Shown: positions 1 through 10,440 of the stretch, in pieces
How positions within the stretch are numbered: the first letter of the stretch is position 1
Layout: each line of letters opens with the position of its first letter
Assembly (NCBI GenBank): GCA_948567375.1
Contig: OX419755.1
Span: 51,912,291 to 51,976,290, forward strand
Direction: 5' to 3'
DNA length: 64,000 nt
Origin: Lunularia cruciata
Taxonomy: Eukaryota; Streptophyta; Marchantiopsida; Lunulariales; Lunulariaceae
Notes under the pieces: model-generated
The model's database searches: none
The model's input: the letters and a program-made list of their open reading frames with translations, nothing else
Told to the model about the DNA's origin: nothing
Program-made: the position numbers and the translations under genes

Positions 1-1729
1 TTTCGCACAAAGGTTGGGACTTCTAGTGGTTGGAAGCATGACATTATTGCTCCCAAGAGCCTAGTGTAGCAGTTAGTCAATACGTCTTCCACTCCTACTA
101 CAGTTACCGAGGATACTTGGGAGCCAGATCTTGGACCCAAGCTTACTGGAGAGGAAAGACGGAGGGTTTGGAGGTTCTTGAGGAGTCACACGAGTTGTTT
201 TGCCTTCAGTATGAAGGATTTGGGTGCTCTGAAGGGACTTGGTATACGGATTGAGCTGACTAGCAACACACCAGTTTCCGACGTCCTTATCGATATAGTG
301 AGATGGAGAGGACATTGATTCAGAGCTGGAGTAGTGACCTTTTTGAGGCTGGTTTGGTGGAGATTTCACATGGAGAGTATGCATCAGCGACAGTGATGCC
401 AGCCAAGAAGGATATGCATGGCAACTATATAGATAGGCAGATGTGTGGAGATTACCGTCCTATCAACCGACAGACCAGGGCTGATTGGTATGCCATGCCT
501 ACACCGGAGGAGATTTTTGATGTGATTGGGCATGCAAAGGTCTTCAGTACTTTGGATCTTCGAGTGGGATATCATCAGTTGCCGATCAAAGAGGAGGATA
601 AGTCCAAGACAGCGTTTTAGGCTATTGATCCTCACGGCAAGGATGTGTTATATCAGTGGAGGTTCTTACCATTTGGGTTAAAGAACGCTCCTACTGAGTT
701 CTAGAGGGTCATAGATAGGATCCTAGCTAGATTGGATTTTGCTCGGTGCTATATTGATGACATTTTGGTTTATAGCACTACTGTGGAGGAGCATGAGAGA
801 CAGTTGTTGGAGGTGTTTGAGAGGTTGAGATCTCATGGACTCAAATTACATCCTAGGAAGTGTAGGTTCTTCCACGAGCAGGTTGAGTATTTGGGTCACA
901 CTATCTACCCTGGAGGACTTGGTGTTCAGTAGACCAAGGTGGAGGCTATTGCACGTATTCCTTGGCCTACAGATGTGAGCAGAGTGCAAGCATTCCTTAG
1001 GTTGGCAAACTTCTATCGCCGTTATGTTAGAGGATTTAGTGCCATTGCCAAGGCCTTGACGAAGCTAACCAAGCTTGCACATGAGTGGTGTTGGAGAGAT
1101 GAGCAGGAGAGAGCTTATGTAGAGCTCAAGGAGAGGTTGACATCTGCTTCTATTTTGAGGAGACCAATCAGGAGACAACCATTTTAGGTTCATACTGATT
1201 GGAGTATGTTGGGGCTTGGAGCGGTGCTCACCCAACATGATGATGAGGGGAAGGAGTTTGTGGTGGCCTATGCTAGTCGCTCCAACAATTCAGCAAAGGT
1301 GAAGTATAGTTCATATGAGGGAGAGTGCTTGGCAGCAGTTTGGGCAATAGCTCATTTTCAATGTTACCTATTTGGTAACCCCTTCACTCTCATCATTGAT
1401 CATCAGCCACTGAAGTGGAGTCCGACAAGCTTTCAAGGAAGCTTGCACGATGGGCTCTGATTTTACAGGAGTATGATTTCACGGTTGTTCACAGACCTGG
1501 AGTGGTGAACTGTGATGCAGATGGGTTGAGTAGAAACCCATGTCCCAACCAGCAGGATCAGACCGGAGCACGTTGGCATGGTGAGACAGATGAGGAGATG
1601 GTGCCAGGTTGGCATGCATCGGCCTTTTTGTGTATATTTGCAGAGGCTTTGGTGGTATCTCTCTCAGCGCATACAGGAGGAGTTATTGAGGTCACAGATC
1701 TAGAGAGTGAAGATATTGGTACAATTTAG
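1..1729 (+). pseudogene. P1 reverse transcriptase and RNase H (broken)
   Basis: This is the pol region of P1. A linker (about 100-300) leads into RT motifs: GDYRPIN near 450, STLDL-GYHQ near 545-575, LPFGLKNAP near 665 and the catalytic YIDDIL near 750-770. RNase H follows, with FYRRYV near 1,010, an HTDWS segment near 1,190 and IDHQPLKW near 1,395-1,410. A frameshift lies at about 277 and another at about 1,420. In-frame TAG codons lie at 618, 702, 930, 1,185 and 1,727. At several of these the family context calls for Gln, so CAG has become TAG. The YIDD catalytic aspartates are intact. The product would have copied element RNA to DNA in cytoplasmic particles. It cannot be made now. Confidence 0.88.
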
Positions 1730-1753
1730 AAAGACATTCATGATGATGTCTTA

Positions 1754-3175
1754 GTGATAGACTATCTTTGCACTGGTGTTGTGGGTGGCACAGTTGGAGC
1801 CAAGGAGAGAGACCGTGTTCTTCAGCGAGCCAGACGGTTCAGATTGGAGGGTAGACACCTTTTGCATGTATGGGAGGATGGTAGAGTGCAATTAGTACCA
1901 CTTCCATCACAGAGACCACAGTTGGTCCGTCATGCTCATGAGGAGCTAGGACATTTTGGCGTAAAGCGTACATATAGCTTACTCTAGAGTCATTATTGGT
2001 GGTGTGGTATGCAGACCAAGGTACAGCAGTTTGTTGCCAGATGTATGGTTTGTGACCGAGTTAGAGCATCATTCAATGCTCCTACGCCACAGTTACACCT
2101 ATTACCTATCATAGGATTGGGTTACCATTGGAGTTTGGACTTTGTCGGACCTTTACCGCTGATTGTGAGACATCATCGGTATGTTTTGGTGATGGTGGAG
2201 CACTTCTCCAAGTGGATTGAGTTAGTGGCACTTCTTGACAAGTCTAGTGAAGGGACAGCTTACTTGTTCCTGGATCGAGTTCTTAGTCATTTTGGTGCGC
2301 CAACTGAGGTTTTGACTGATCAGGGTACAGAGTTCTTGGGGGAGTTTCAGGGTTTGTGTGACAAGGCTTTGATTGATCATCATACTACATCCCAAGATCA
2401 CCCTGAGGCAGATGGCTTAGCAGAGAGAGTGGTTTAGACGGTGAAGAGAGGATTGCAAAATTATGGTTTGCAGAGAGGCCACTTGGGAGATTGGGATCTC
2501 CAATTACCTTGGTTGGCCATGGGCTATCGGTTCAGCCGGCAAGCCTCCTTAGCATCCTTCTCTTCATACTTTCTACTCTATGGACAAGATCCTGATTTAC
2601 CTGCAGCCATTCGTCGAGATGCTACTGTAGTTTTGGACTTGGATGACCCCGATGTATGGATGAGCGCATGTTCTCAGCGGGCAGAGACCTTTTGGAGAGT
2701 GATGCCGATGGCCTTTGAGAACTTGGCGATTGCTCAGCATAGAGATACTTTACGCTATGCTACCATTCGAGGAGGAGGTTATAGACCCTCGATCCGTCAA
2801 TTTCATCCAGGTGACTATGTATATCTACAATAGACAGCACCGACAACACTTGATGTTTCTACATGCCACACTATCTTGAGAGTGCACGAGTTTTTGCCAT
2901 CTAGAGTCCTTGTGTTAGAAGGACGTGATGGTGTTGTTTGGAAGGATCATATGCGCAATTGTGCGCCATGCCACCTCCCAAACATTGATGGTACTATGGA
3001 CCCAAGCTTGGCACTTGTACTTGCAGGCTTGAGGTGTATGTTATGTGGCTCTTCTGGTGGAGCTGCTACTATGTTAGTGTGTGATAGCTGTTCGAGAGGA
3101 TGGCATATGGCATGTATGACTCCTCCCCTCACGGTGGTTCCTCATGGACAGTGGTTATGTCCTAGATGTACTTGA
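1754..3175 (+). pseudogene. P1 integrase with C-terminal PHD finger (broken)
   Basis: An HHCC zinc-binding domain (HAHEELGHFG near 1,930; CMVCDR near 2,045) precedes the DDE core: D in SLDFVGPLP near 2,135, D in LTDQGTEF near 2,315 and E in DGLAERV near 2,415. After a basic C-terminal stretch comes GRDGVVWKDH near 2,920-2,950, then a complete C4HC3 PHD finger (about 3,030-3,172). Its ligands are visible as CMLC, CDSC, HMAC and CPRC, with the usual W before the last pair. A TGA ends the frame at 3,173. TAG interrupts at 1,985, 2,435 and 2,831. The opposite copy P4 still has CAG at the first two. PHD fingers read histone H3 tails, so here the module probably served in integration targeting, as chromodomains do in chromoviruses. 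Confidence 0.87.
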
Positions 3176-3345
3176 CCTATAGCTAGTTCATTCTTTATAT
3201 ATGGTATAGATTGCAGACAGGTGACTAACGATGGGGCTCCATAGCACCCGGCCTCCTAATCTTTGCCCATTAGAGGGTATACCATATACTAAGAGTAGAT
3301 GGCTATTTGGAGTTAGAGGGACCTAACCGCCAGCTAGGGGGTGAT

Positions 3346-3992
3346 TGTGGCACTTTAGATTCTATGTATGACTTATGTGTGAGTTGTGCTTCTATAGTGT
3401 ATGATGTTGATAGTGATGTATGTTGTGTAGCAATGTATATACGCACGACAGCTATCACGCCATTTGTAGTGCCGCATCTAGATGCTCAGACATTGGAGTT
3501 CCAGTGATAGTAGTTAGAGTTATTTCAGTAGTATCTCAGAGACTACTTTCCGATGGTCAGATTTGGTGTTCAAGGTACTGACTTCACAGTGGGGCCCACC
3601 GTCACTTTGCACCGTTTGCACCATTGAATGTGCCATCAGCGGGACCGTTAGGGTTTTAGTGCTAGCTCGAGTCTAGGGAGTATAGTTTTGAAGTGAGCTC
3701 CAGAGAGCTTACTTCTCTGATGTTGAGCCTTCGAGTTCTTGGCTATGGTGGACAGAGGCCGGCGAGTGTCACCTGGATTCTCTATGCTTGAGTGGGTGTG
3801 GCTTGACTATAATCAGTGCCCAATTGTTGGCAATTTATAGAGTGACAGATCAAGTATTGATCTGAGTTGAGAGTGGTAAGCAATCTGATTAATTGTGGCA
3901 CTTTAGTGTATGACTTATGTGTGAGTTGTGCTTCTATAGTGTATGATGTTGACAGCGATGTATGTTGTGTAGCAATGTATATACGCACGACA
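3346..3992 (+). repeat. P1 3' LTR with terminal 105-bp direct repeats
   Basis: The sequence runs from TGTGGCAC to GCACGACA (TG..CA, 647 bp) after a G-rich polypurine-like tract. Its first 105 bp (3,346-3,450) recur, slightly shortened, as its last 100 bp (3,893-3,992), flanking about 440 bp of unique sequence. The same arrangement occurs in P4 at 61,949-62,604. The central part matches the 5' LTR/leader of P2 and P3. Whether the true LTR is the whole block or the repeat alone cannot be settled from one end of the element. Confidence 0.72.
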
Positions 3993-3997
3993 ATATT

Positions 3998-4580
3998 GAT
4001 TTTGAGCAATCTGCAACTTGTTTTTGGTGCTCTCCACTCCTTGTTGGATTCTAGAAACAAAAGTGTTGACAGCCTCCGGCTTGCTATCCACCAAGCGAAT
4101 CTTCATCAAGCTTGGCAATGTGAAAGGATGTTCTCCATACATTAGGAAGAATGGTGTGACTTGTATGGATACATTCATTGAATTGTTGTATGTGAACTCC
4201 ACTAGTGGAAGTAAGGTGTCCCACCTTTTCTGCTCTTCTAGAGTAAAGCTCTTTAGCATGTCCTCAATAGTACAATTAGCCCACTCCATTTGACTATCGG
4301 TTTGTGGATGGTAGACCATGGACAAGGCCAATTTGGTTTTGAAGAGACCAAACAGTGGTCTCCAAAATAAACTTGTGAATTGAGTGTCCCTATCAATGAT
4401 GAGCACCCAAGATAAGCCATGGTGAGAAAACAAGACATCTAAGTACAATTGAGCTATTTGGAGAGTCGTCACATCCTTGGTGGTAGGATGCACATGGATC
4501 ATTTTGTTACGCCAATCAACAAAAATGACGATGGAGTCAAATCCTGAGGTGGTCTTGGGCAATTCACAAACCAGATCCAT
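3998..4580 (-). pseudogene. G0 integrase core (3' truncated)
   Basis: Reading leftward, MDLVCELP starts the DDE core (first catalytic D). IIDRDTQFTSL follows in the middle, where the second D is kept, then HPQTDSQMEWAN with the catalytic E. The close relative G1 has the same blocks at 12,541-13,212. The frame then runs straight into P1 LTR sequence at 3,992, which creates a spurious tail (about the last 25 residues of the open frame are LTR-derived). It is inactive because its C-terminus and the rest of pol are detached. Confidence 0.85.
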
Positions 4581-6070
4581 GCTTACTTATTCCCAACGAT
4601 GGGTAGGAGTAGGAAGGAGGTGAAGGAGTCTTTTGGAAGCTTGATTAGACACTTTAATTTGTTGGCAGAGGAGGCAGCTTTGAACGTACTCCATCACGTT
4701 GTTGCTCATCTGGGCAAATAATAATTGCATTTGGTTGTATCTAAGGTTTTGTCTACCCCAACATGATTGGCAATAAGAGAATCATGACATTTTGCTAGGA
4801 TGGGGGTCCTTAGGTCCTTGTCATCAAGGATCCATAACCTACCATCCAAAAATGTGAATCCTTAAGTATTGATAACACCTTTCAAGCTCCTACAATCTAT
4901 GGGTTAGTTTTTGTAGCAGCAAGCATCCTTGGCTAAAATTCATGGTTCATCTTTACCTCTACCACCATATTTTTTATCATAGGCATTTGGGTGAATGCAT
5001 TTGAGAGTTGCTCATTGCCTTCCACATACATGATCATCATATTGAACAGTTGTCTCCACTCTACCCGCCAAAGCTGTCAAGGAGAGAGATCTTTTTGTGT
5101 CTCAAGTTAGACTAAAGGTTTGTGATTTGTCCCCACTACAAATGATTTCTTGCCACGATAGTGCTTCCAATGCTTGGTTGCAAGGACAATGGCCAACTCA
5201 TCTCATTTGGTGGTGTGTTAGTTGCATTCTGCTAGTAACAACTTTTGAGAGAAATATGCAACTAGGTGCCATCCATCATGCCACTCTTGTTGTAGGATTG
5301 CTCTTATTGATATGCTTGATGCATCCGTAGCCAACTTGATTGGACATTTTAGGTCATACCATTTCAAGATTGGTGCATGTAGTAATGTGTCTTTCAATTC
5401 TTGAAAGGCCAATTCTTGTGAGGTTCCCCATATCCACTTTTCCCCCTTGCCGAGCAATGCCACTAGAGGTTGTGTCATCCTAGAGAAGTCCTTGACAAAT
5501 CAATGATAGAACTCCGTCAACCCCAACAAGCTCTTGAGTTGAGTCTTATCCTTTAGAGCGCACCATTTTCAAATGACCTCTATTTTATTTGTCAACACTT
5601 GGATACCTGTTGCACTTACTCTATGCCCCAAATAGTCTACTTTAGACTTGCCAAACTCACACTTTGAGATTTGGCGTATAATTGATTTTGTCATAGAATT
5701 TGGAAGACTTCTTGCAAATGTTGCTTGTATTCCATCATCATCCTATTGTAGATAAGAATATCATCTAGGAAAACAATAATAGATTTATCCAAGTTGGACA
5801 AAATATGTCATCATCAAACTCATGAAAGTGGTTGGTGCGTTGGTGAAGCCAAACGGCATCACCAGGTACTTAAAGTGACCATACCTTGTTTGAAAGGTAG
5901 TTTTATGAACGTCTTCCTCCACAATCTAAATTTGGTTATACCCACTTTGTAGATCCAATTTGGTGAAGTATTTTGCCCTGTAGAGGTGATCAAACAAGTC
6001 ATCCATGCAAGGTAAGGGGTATTTTTTCTTCACTATCTATTGATTTAGGCCCTGATAGTCAACGCACATG
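4581..6070 (-). pseudogene. G0 reverse transcriptase (C-terminal part), RNase H and zinc-binding linker
   Basis: On the minus strand this holds RT palm remnants (about 5,700-6,060, including the start of a [12 protein letters not shown] block near 5,830-5,870), RNase H (5,218-5,478: ATDASS, LQQEWHDGWH, YFSQKLL) and the degraded H2C2 region before the integrase. Several frameshifts and stops separate the blocks. The RT N-terminal part lies beyond H1 at 18,934 onward. Similarity to G1 at 13,213-14,750 is clear block by block. Confidence 0.8.
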
Positions 6071-6075
6071 CATAT

Positions 6076-6518
6076 TGTAACAATATGGAGTTTAGCGACG
6101 TAGTTAGTAAGGCTAATGAAGTAGAGAATAAGCCAAATTAACCCATAATATTCCAGAAGCATCTAAGAAGCTTCTTGGAAAGCTTCTAGATTAGCTTAAC
6201 TTGCATCCCAAATAGGCAGTTCCTAGAAGGAATCTTCTAGAAAAGGTTCTAGTTGGAAGGAAGCTTCCAACTAGCTTAGCTTGCACGCCAAGTAGACAAC
6301 TTCTAAAAGGAAGTTTCTTGAGAAACTTCATGGTTAACTTGGCTTGCACTCTAAGCATTCTCAAGGAAGCTTATTGAGAAGCTTCTCAAGGGCCTTCTAT
6401 GCTACCTATAAATACCAAGGCCAAAGCTCATGCTATGCATTCAGATTTTTCCCTCATTCAAGTGTCCCAATGTGAGCTTCCATTCTCCTATTTCTCTCCT
6501 CGGTCTTGGTCTTTTACA
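6076..6518 (+). repeat. H1 5' LTR and adjoining primer-binding site
   Basis: The LTR is 443 bp, TGTAAC...TTTTACA. A TATAAATA box lies at 6,407-6,414. The upstream part is built of repeated AAGCTTC/GAAGCTT palindromic blocks alternating with a TTAGCTTGCA block. Directly after the LTR, TGGTATTAGAG at 6,520 matches the start of the initiator-tRNA-Met primer site (TGGTATCAGAGC). The partner LTR at 18,569 is 365 bp. The difference is mainly in the number of palindromic blocks. Confidence 0.87.
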
Positions 6519-6734
6519 TTGGTATTAGAGTAGGAATGGGATGGATGGAATTTATGGACCACCAAATCCACTTCCACCAAACCATTGGGAGTTTTGTGTC
6601 CAAGTACTACCCCAGCATCATTTCACACAATTCATCACTTCATACTTTGGACAAGATTTTTTGCATATGATCACCATATCTGAGGAACTCTTGGTGCTTT
6701 TGGTTGTAACTTATGGAGAACGGTGGACATGTTG

Positions 6735-7422
6735 TGAGTTGGCCTATCTCTCACTCAGGATGAACCTTTGATGGCTATTATGGTAGTGCACCATGGACTA
6801 AGAAGGCAAAGAACCCCAACTCCATCATACTCCTACAAGGCTAACACTCCAAGACTCAAGCCATTGCTCACTAGAGAACTCAATGAGGGAGATATAGTTG
6901 CAAATGAAAGAATTATGAGTACCTCCTCACCCCATGTTTATATACTTGTGAAATAGTTATGCATTAAAGTTACTATTTACCAAAGTAACTCAAGTTACTA
7001 GGCTAAAAGTCAAATAAAGTCAAAAAGTATAAAGGAATATCCATCCACATGGGCATATTCCACTAAGCATGTGATCTTATCTTGACCCAACCACTAAGTC
7101 AAGGATTCCTTCACATAGGCTATCCTTGGACTATAGAAGAATCCAAAACAAAAAGGCTTGCGGGCCCAAGGATTCTCATCTTCTTTCCTCAAAGCTAAAC
7201 ACCTAGGAATAATACCAAGTCAACACACTAGAATCCAAAATAGTGGTGCTCATCTTTTCCACCTTCTCTAAAGTAAGGTCTACACTATCTTAGCTATGAC
7301 TAAATTTAGCTAATCATGACTAATGTAGAACCATCCTTTATCTTTATAAATAATATCTCTCAAGACTTGTTATACTAAGCTAAATATCATAACACCGCAC
7401 ACATGCACAAATGGGTATTACA
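6735..7422. repeat. S-family solo LTR inserted in H1 leader
   Basis: A 688-bp block, TGAG...TTACA, interrupts H1. The uninterrupted H3 leader at about 52,975 shows the empty site. The 6-mer ATGTTG is duplicated on both sides (6,729-6,734 and 7,423-7,428). A second copy lies in opposite orientation at 50,381-51,067. No coding domains are present. Length, TG..CA ends and duplication fit a solo LTR, but the parent element is not in the window. The open frame inside it is chance. Confidence 0.7.
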
Positions 7423-7428
7423 ATGTTG

Positions 7429-8310
7429 CTTCTATGTGTTAATAAATTAGATAGATTAGGGATGGCATGATAAAGCAGCAACCATGGTGGCAATGCTTGA
7501 TGTTATCCTTGCTATGCAGCAACAATTGATTGTTGGATGAATGAGATCTTTGATAACAAGAGCACGTAGAGAGTGTACTAGTTCAAGAAGGAGAAAATTG
7601 AATTTGATCCTCTAAACCCAAGGTATTTGAAGGCAAGAATCTCACATGTGCAATAGAGAATTTTGTGTTTGATTGTGAATGTTATTTTGAAGCTACAAAT
7701 CTACAAGACAAGCAAAAGCATATTCTCTTAGCTTCTAGCCAATTGGATGGAGTAGCAAAGCTATGGTGGAGATTTTGAGTGGAAGAAGATGAACGACAAA
7801 TTGTTGCACCAATCTTGAAGTGAGCAAAATTCAAGAGTGCAATTATTAGTTGGTTCCAAGCCATAAATGTCACACAAGCTGCATGGCATAGGTTGGCAGA
7901 GCTGAAACAAATTGGCTCTGTAAGAAGTTACATCTTGCAACTCCAAAACACCATCATGCAAATCTAGATATATTGGAAGGTGAAGCTCTGGATTGATTTA
8001 TGAGGGACTTGAAGTCAAGAACCAAATTAGAAGTAACCATGCGAGAGACACAACACTTGGAGGAAGCCATGTTGTTGGCCAAACATTTTGATTCCTTGGT
8101 TGCAAAAACTTGGTCTCAACCTCGACCTCCATAGAACCTACTGATACACTACACACGGGTGGAGAGCCGGCACCAATGGAGATTGATGCCATTCAATGGA
8201 GACCACTTGGCACTGTAGATAGAGAGAAATTGCAACAAAATGATGGTGGTTGTTTTTATTGTCACCAATTGGGACATCGTATCATTGAATGTCCACTCAA
8301 GAATGAGTGA
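7429..8310 (+). pseudogene. H1 gag with CCHC zinc knuckle (broken)
   Basis: Gag packages element RNA into virus-like particles. Fragments lie in shifting frames from 7,470 to 8,310. They end with a retroviral-type knuckle CFYCHQLGHRIIEC (CX2CX4HX4C, about 8,250-8,292), preceded by a short acidic MEIDA stretch near 8,177. The equivalent region in H3 (52,990-53,950) aligns throughout, which supports the call. Multiple stops and frameshifts are present. Confidence 0.8.
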
Positions 8311-8402
8311 CCTTGACAAGTTGCCCAGATGGAGTTTGTGGAGAGGAATGATCAAGGAAATAAGGAATCCCAATAGGAGATTTCAAGCTGCCTATTGGGA
8401 GT

Positions 8403-8798
8403 TTGATTAGTTCCAATGGGATTGAAGGCTTGACCTATGCAAGTTTGCTTCACTTGCAAGGTACCGTATCTAGTCAAGGTTATAGGATTTTGGTTGATTC
8501 TGGAAGTTCAGAGAATTGCATATCTATGCAAGTAGCAAAGGAATTGGGTATTCCTATCAAGCCATTAATTAGAAGTAGATTGATGATGGCTGATGGTAGA
8601 ACGTGTTCTACATTCCGTACCTCACATCTTGTTACCTTCAAGATTAGGAAGGAGTATTTGGAATGTATGAGGTTTGTAGTGGTACCTCTACACTACAATG
8701 TCATTCTGGAACTACCTTGGCTTGAACGTCATAAGGTTCAATTTGATTGGACCGACGACAAATTCAAGTACAGTACCAAGGTAGGAATTTCCCATTAG
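8403..8798 (+). pseudogene. H1 aspartic protease domain
   Basis: An open stretch of 131 codons contains LVDSGSSENCISM (about 8,490-8,530), the D-S-G active-site motif of retropepsins, followed by an ILELPWLERH-like hydrophobic loop near 8,705-8,730. It lies between gag and RT as expected for gypsy polyproteins. It is the best-preserved protease of the three H copies. H3 has DFG in place of DSG. Confidence 0.82.
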
Positions 8799-8845
8799 GT
8801 TGTCTGGCACCTCTAAGTAAAACACCTAAAAATAGTCAGTCTCAT

Positions 8846-9025
8846 GATGTGAAGTTTGTTGAGAAGGTAGCCATAGAGCAAGCCTTGAAGGAGGATGAGT
8901 CCCAATATGTGAAGTTTACCAAGAAAGAAGCTATGGAGCATGCTTTGAAGAGAGTTGAGTCCCTAGATGGGAAGTTTGTTAGTGAAGCAACCATAGAGCA
9001 AGCTTTGGAGGAAGATAAATCTATT
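8846..9025 (+). repeat. Three tandem 60-bp (20-residue) repeats in the H1 protease-RT linker
   Basis: Units start at 8,846, 8,906 and 8,966. Each encodes a variant of KF-x-x-x-A-x-E-(Q/H)-AL-x-x-(D/V)-(E/K)-S, a charged helical segment. H3 has two units (54,410-54,529) and H2 has one (about 45,820-45,880, minus strand). Copy number therefore varies between insertions of one family. Confidence 0.85.
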
Positions 9026-9059
9026 TTTGCGGTGTGGATCAAGCCGATTACACAAGGAC

Positions 9060-10440
9060 AATCTGAGGAGGGCCAAGAGCCTCATCAAGCAATGGTTGAT
9101 CAGATAGTTAGGAGTTTGCGGACGTGTTTTTGGATGATTTGCCAAAGGGATTACCTTCCAGTCGTGGTATCTCCTTCAAGATTGAGTTATTGCCAAGGAG
9201 TACACCAATGACCCATCTATCGGCTCTCACTAAAGGAGTTGGAGGAGTTGCAAACAACACTTATGGAGTTATTGGAGAGGGACTTCATATGACACAATAC
9301 CTCTCCTTAGGGAGCACCGATACTATTTGTACCAAAGAAGGATGGAGGACTTTGTTTATGTATTGATTACTGTGGGCTCAATAAACAAACAGTGACGAAT
9401 GCATATCCCTTACCTCGGATTGATGACTTGCTTGATCAATTGAGTGGAGAATGATACTTTTTAAGTTGGATCTCCATAGTGGCTATTGGCAAATCTCCAT
9501 TGATAGGAAGGATGTGCAAAAGACTGCCTTTTGCACAAGGTATGGGCATTTTGAGTGGAGAGTTCTACCTTTTGGGCTCACTAATACTCTAGTAGTCTTC
9601 ATGGATCAGATGAATCGAGTGTTGGATGGACTATTGGATTGGTACATGGTGGTGTTCTTGGATGATATCTTAATCTATAGCAAGATAGGGGCAAAACATG
9701 TGAATCATGTACAAGAAGTCCTAAGACAACTATAACAATGGAAATTTTATTGCAAGAAGTTAAAGTGTGCCTTTTGGCAAAAAGAAGTCGCCTTCTTGGG
9801 TCACAAGATCTCATCAGAAGTGATCAAGATGGAAGAGAAGAAAATCAAGGCCATTATTGATTGGCCTGCTCCAAAAGATATACAAAAGTATGGGCATTTA
9901 ATGGATTGGCTAAATTTTACCAACAGCTCATCTATTATTATGCTCATGTGGCTGTAACATTGACTGGTCTCTTGGGGAAGAACTCAAGCTTCCAATGGAC
10001 CACCAAGCATGAAGAAGCATTCTAGAAGCTAAAACATATGGTGTCTTCAAGACCCATCCTTCAACCGTATGATCCTCAACTACCTTGTGTGGTTGATTTT
10101 GATGCTTCTAACTTTGCAATTGGAGCAGTGTTGCAATAGGAATTCCCAAATAGACTACATCCTATTGCCTTTGTGTCTTGCCGACTGAATACAACTGAAA
10201 GAAATTACTCTGCTTGAGATGAGGAACAACTTGCAATGGTTTATGCCACCAAGGTATGGAGGCATTATCTCTTGGTGAAACAAGTGATCATGCAAACTAA
10301 TCACAAATCATTGTTGCAAACCTTACACTTGGAACACATGAAGAGTCAATATCATTGATGGGAGGAGCAAATCCAATTGTTTCACATCAAACTTGAGTAC
10401 AAACCAGGTCAGTTCCATAACATCCCTGATGCTCTATCAC
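9060..10440 (+). pseudogene. H1 reverse transcriptase and RNase H (broken)
   Basis: The RT blocks begin with a DLPKGLPS linker near 9,125 and continue through KLDLHSGYWQI near 9,465, LPFGLTN near 9,570 and FLDDILIYSK near 9,655-9,685 (the YxDD box with F). RNase H follows, with VDFDASN near 10,090 and a degraded TNHKSLLQTLHLEH near 10,300. Stops include Gln-to-TAG near 10,135 and Trp-to-TGA near 10,215 and 10,357, judged against H2 and H3. It is not functional. Confidence 0.83.

Larger units (their letters stand above)
1..3992 (+). mobile_element. P1: PHD-finger Ty3/gypsy retrotransposon, 3' part
   Basis: The element enters from the left edge and reads pre-RT linker, reverse transcriptase, RNase H, zinc-binding and core integrase, a C-terminal PHD finger, a short spacer, a G-rich polypurine-like tract (about 3,335-3,345) and a 3' LTR ending ..GCACGACA at 3,992. 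The order RT-RNaseH-integrase is diagnostic of Ty3/gypsy. Immediately beyond 3,992 lies an opposite-strand gypsy integrase (G0), so P1 appears to have inserted into G0. Its 5' half and the other target-site duplicate are outside the window. Every domain carries TAG stops or frameshifts, so the copy is dead. Confidence 0.88.
3993..6075 (-). mobile_element. G0: chromodomain-type gypsy, 3' half, split by H1
   Basis: This is the left half of an opposite-strand gypsy of the G family. Its right half resumes at 18,934, where the sequence continues the same RT stretch. H1 sits between the halves with the duplicated target CATAT (6,071-6,075) and CGTAT (18,934-18,938), which differ by one CpG transition. 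The 3' end of G0, including its chromodomain and LTR, is missing because P1 abuts it at 3,992. Confidence 0.85.

Noticed and set aside
9124..9366. 80-codon + strand frame in H1 considered as an independent gene
   Set aside because: It is a frameshifted piece of the RT N-terminal linker, and the same blocks occur in H3 and H2.
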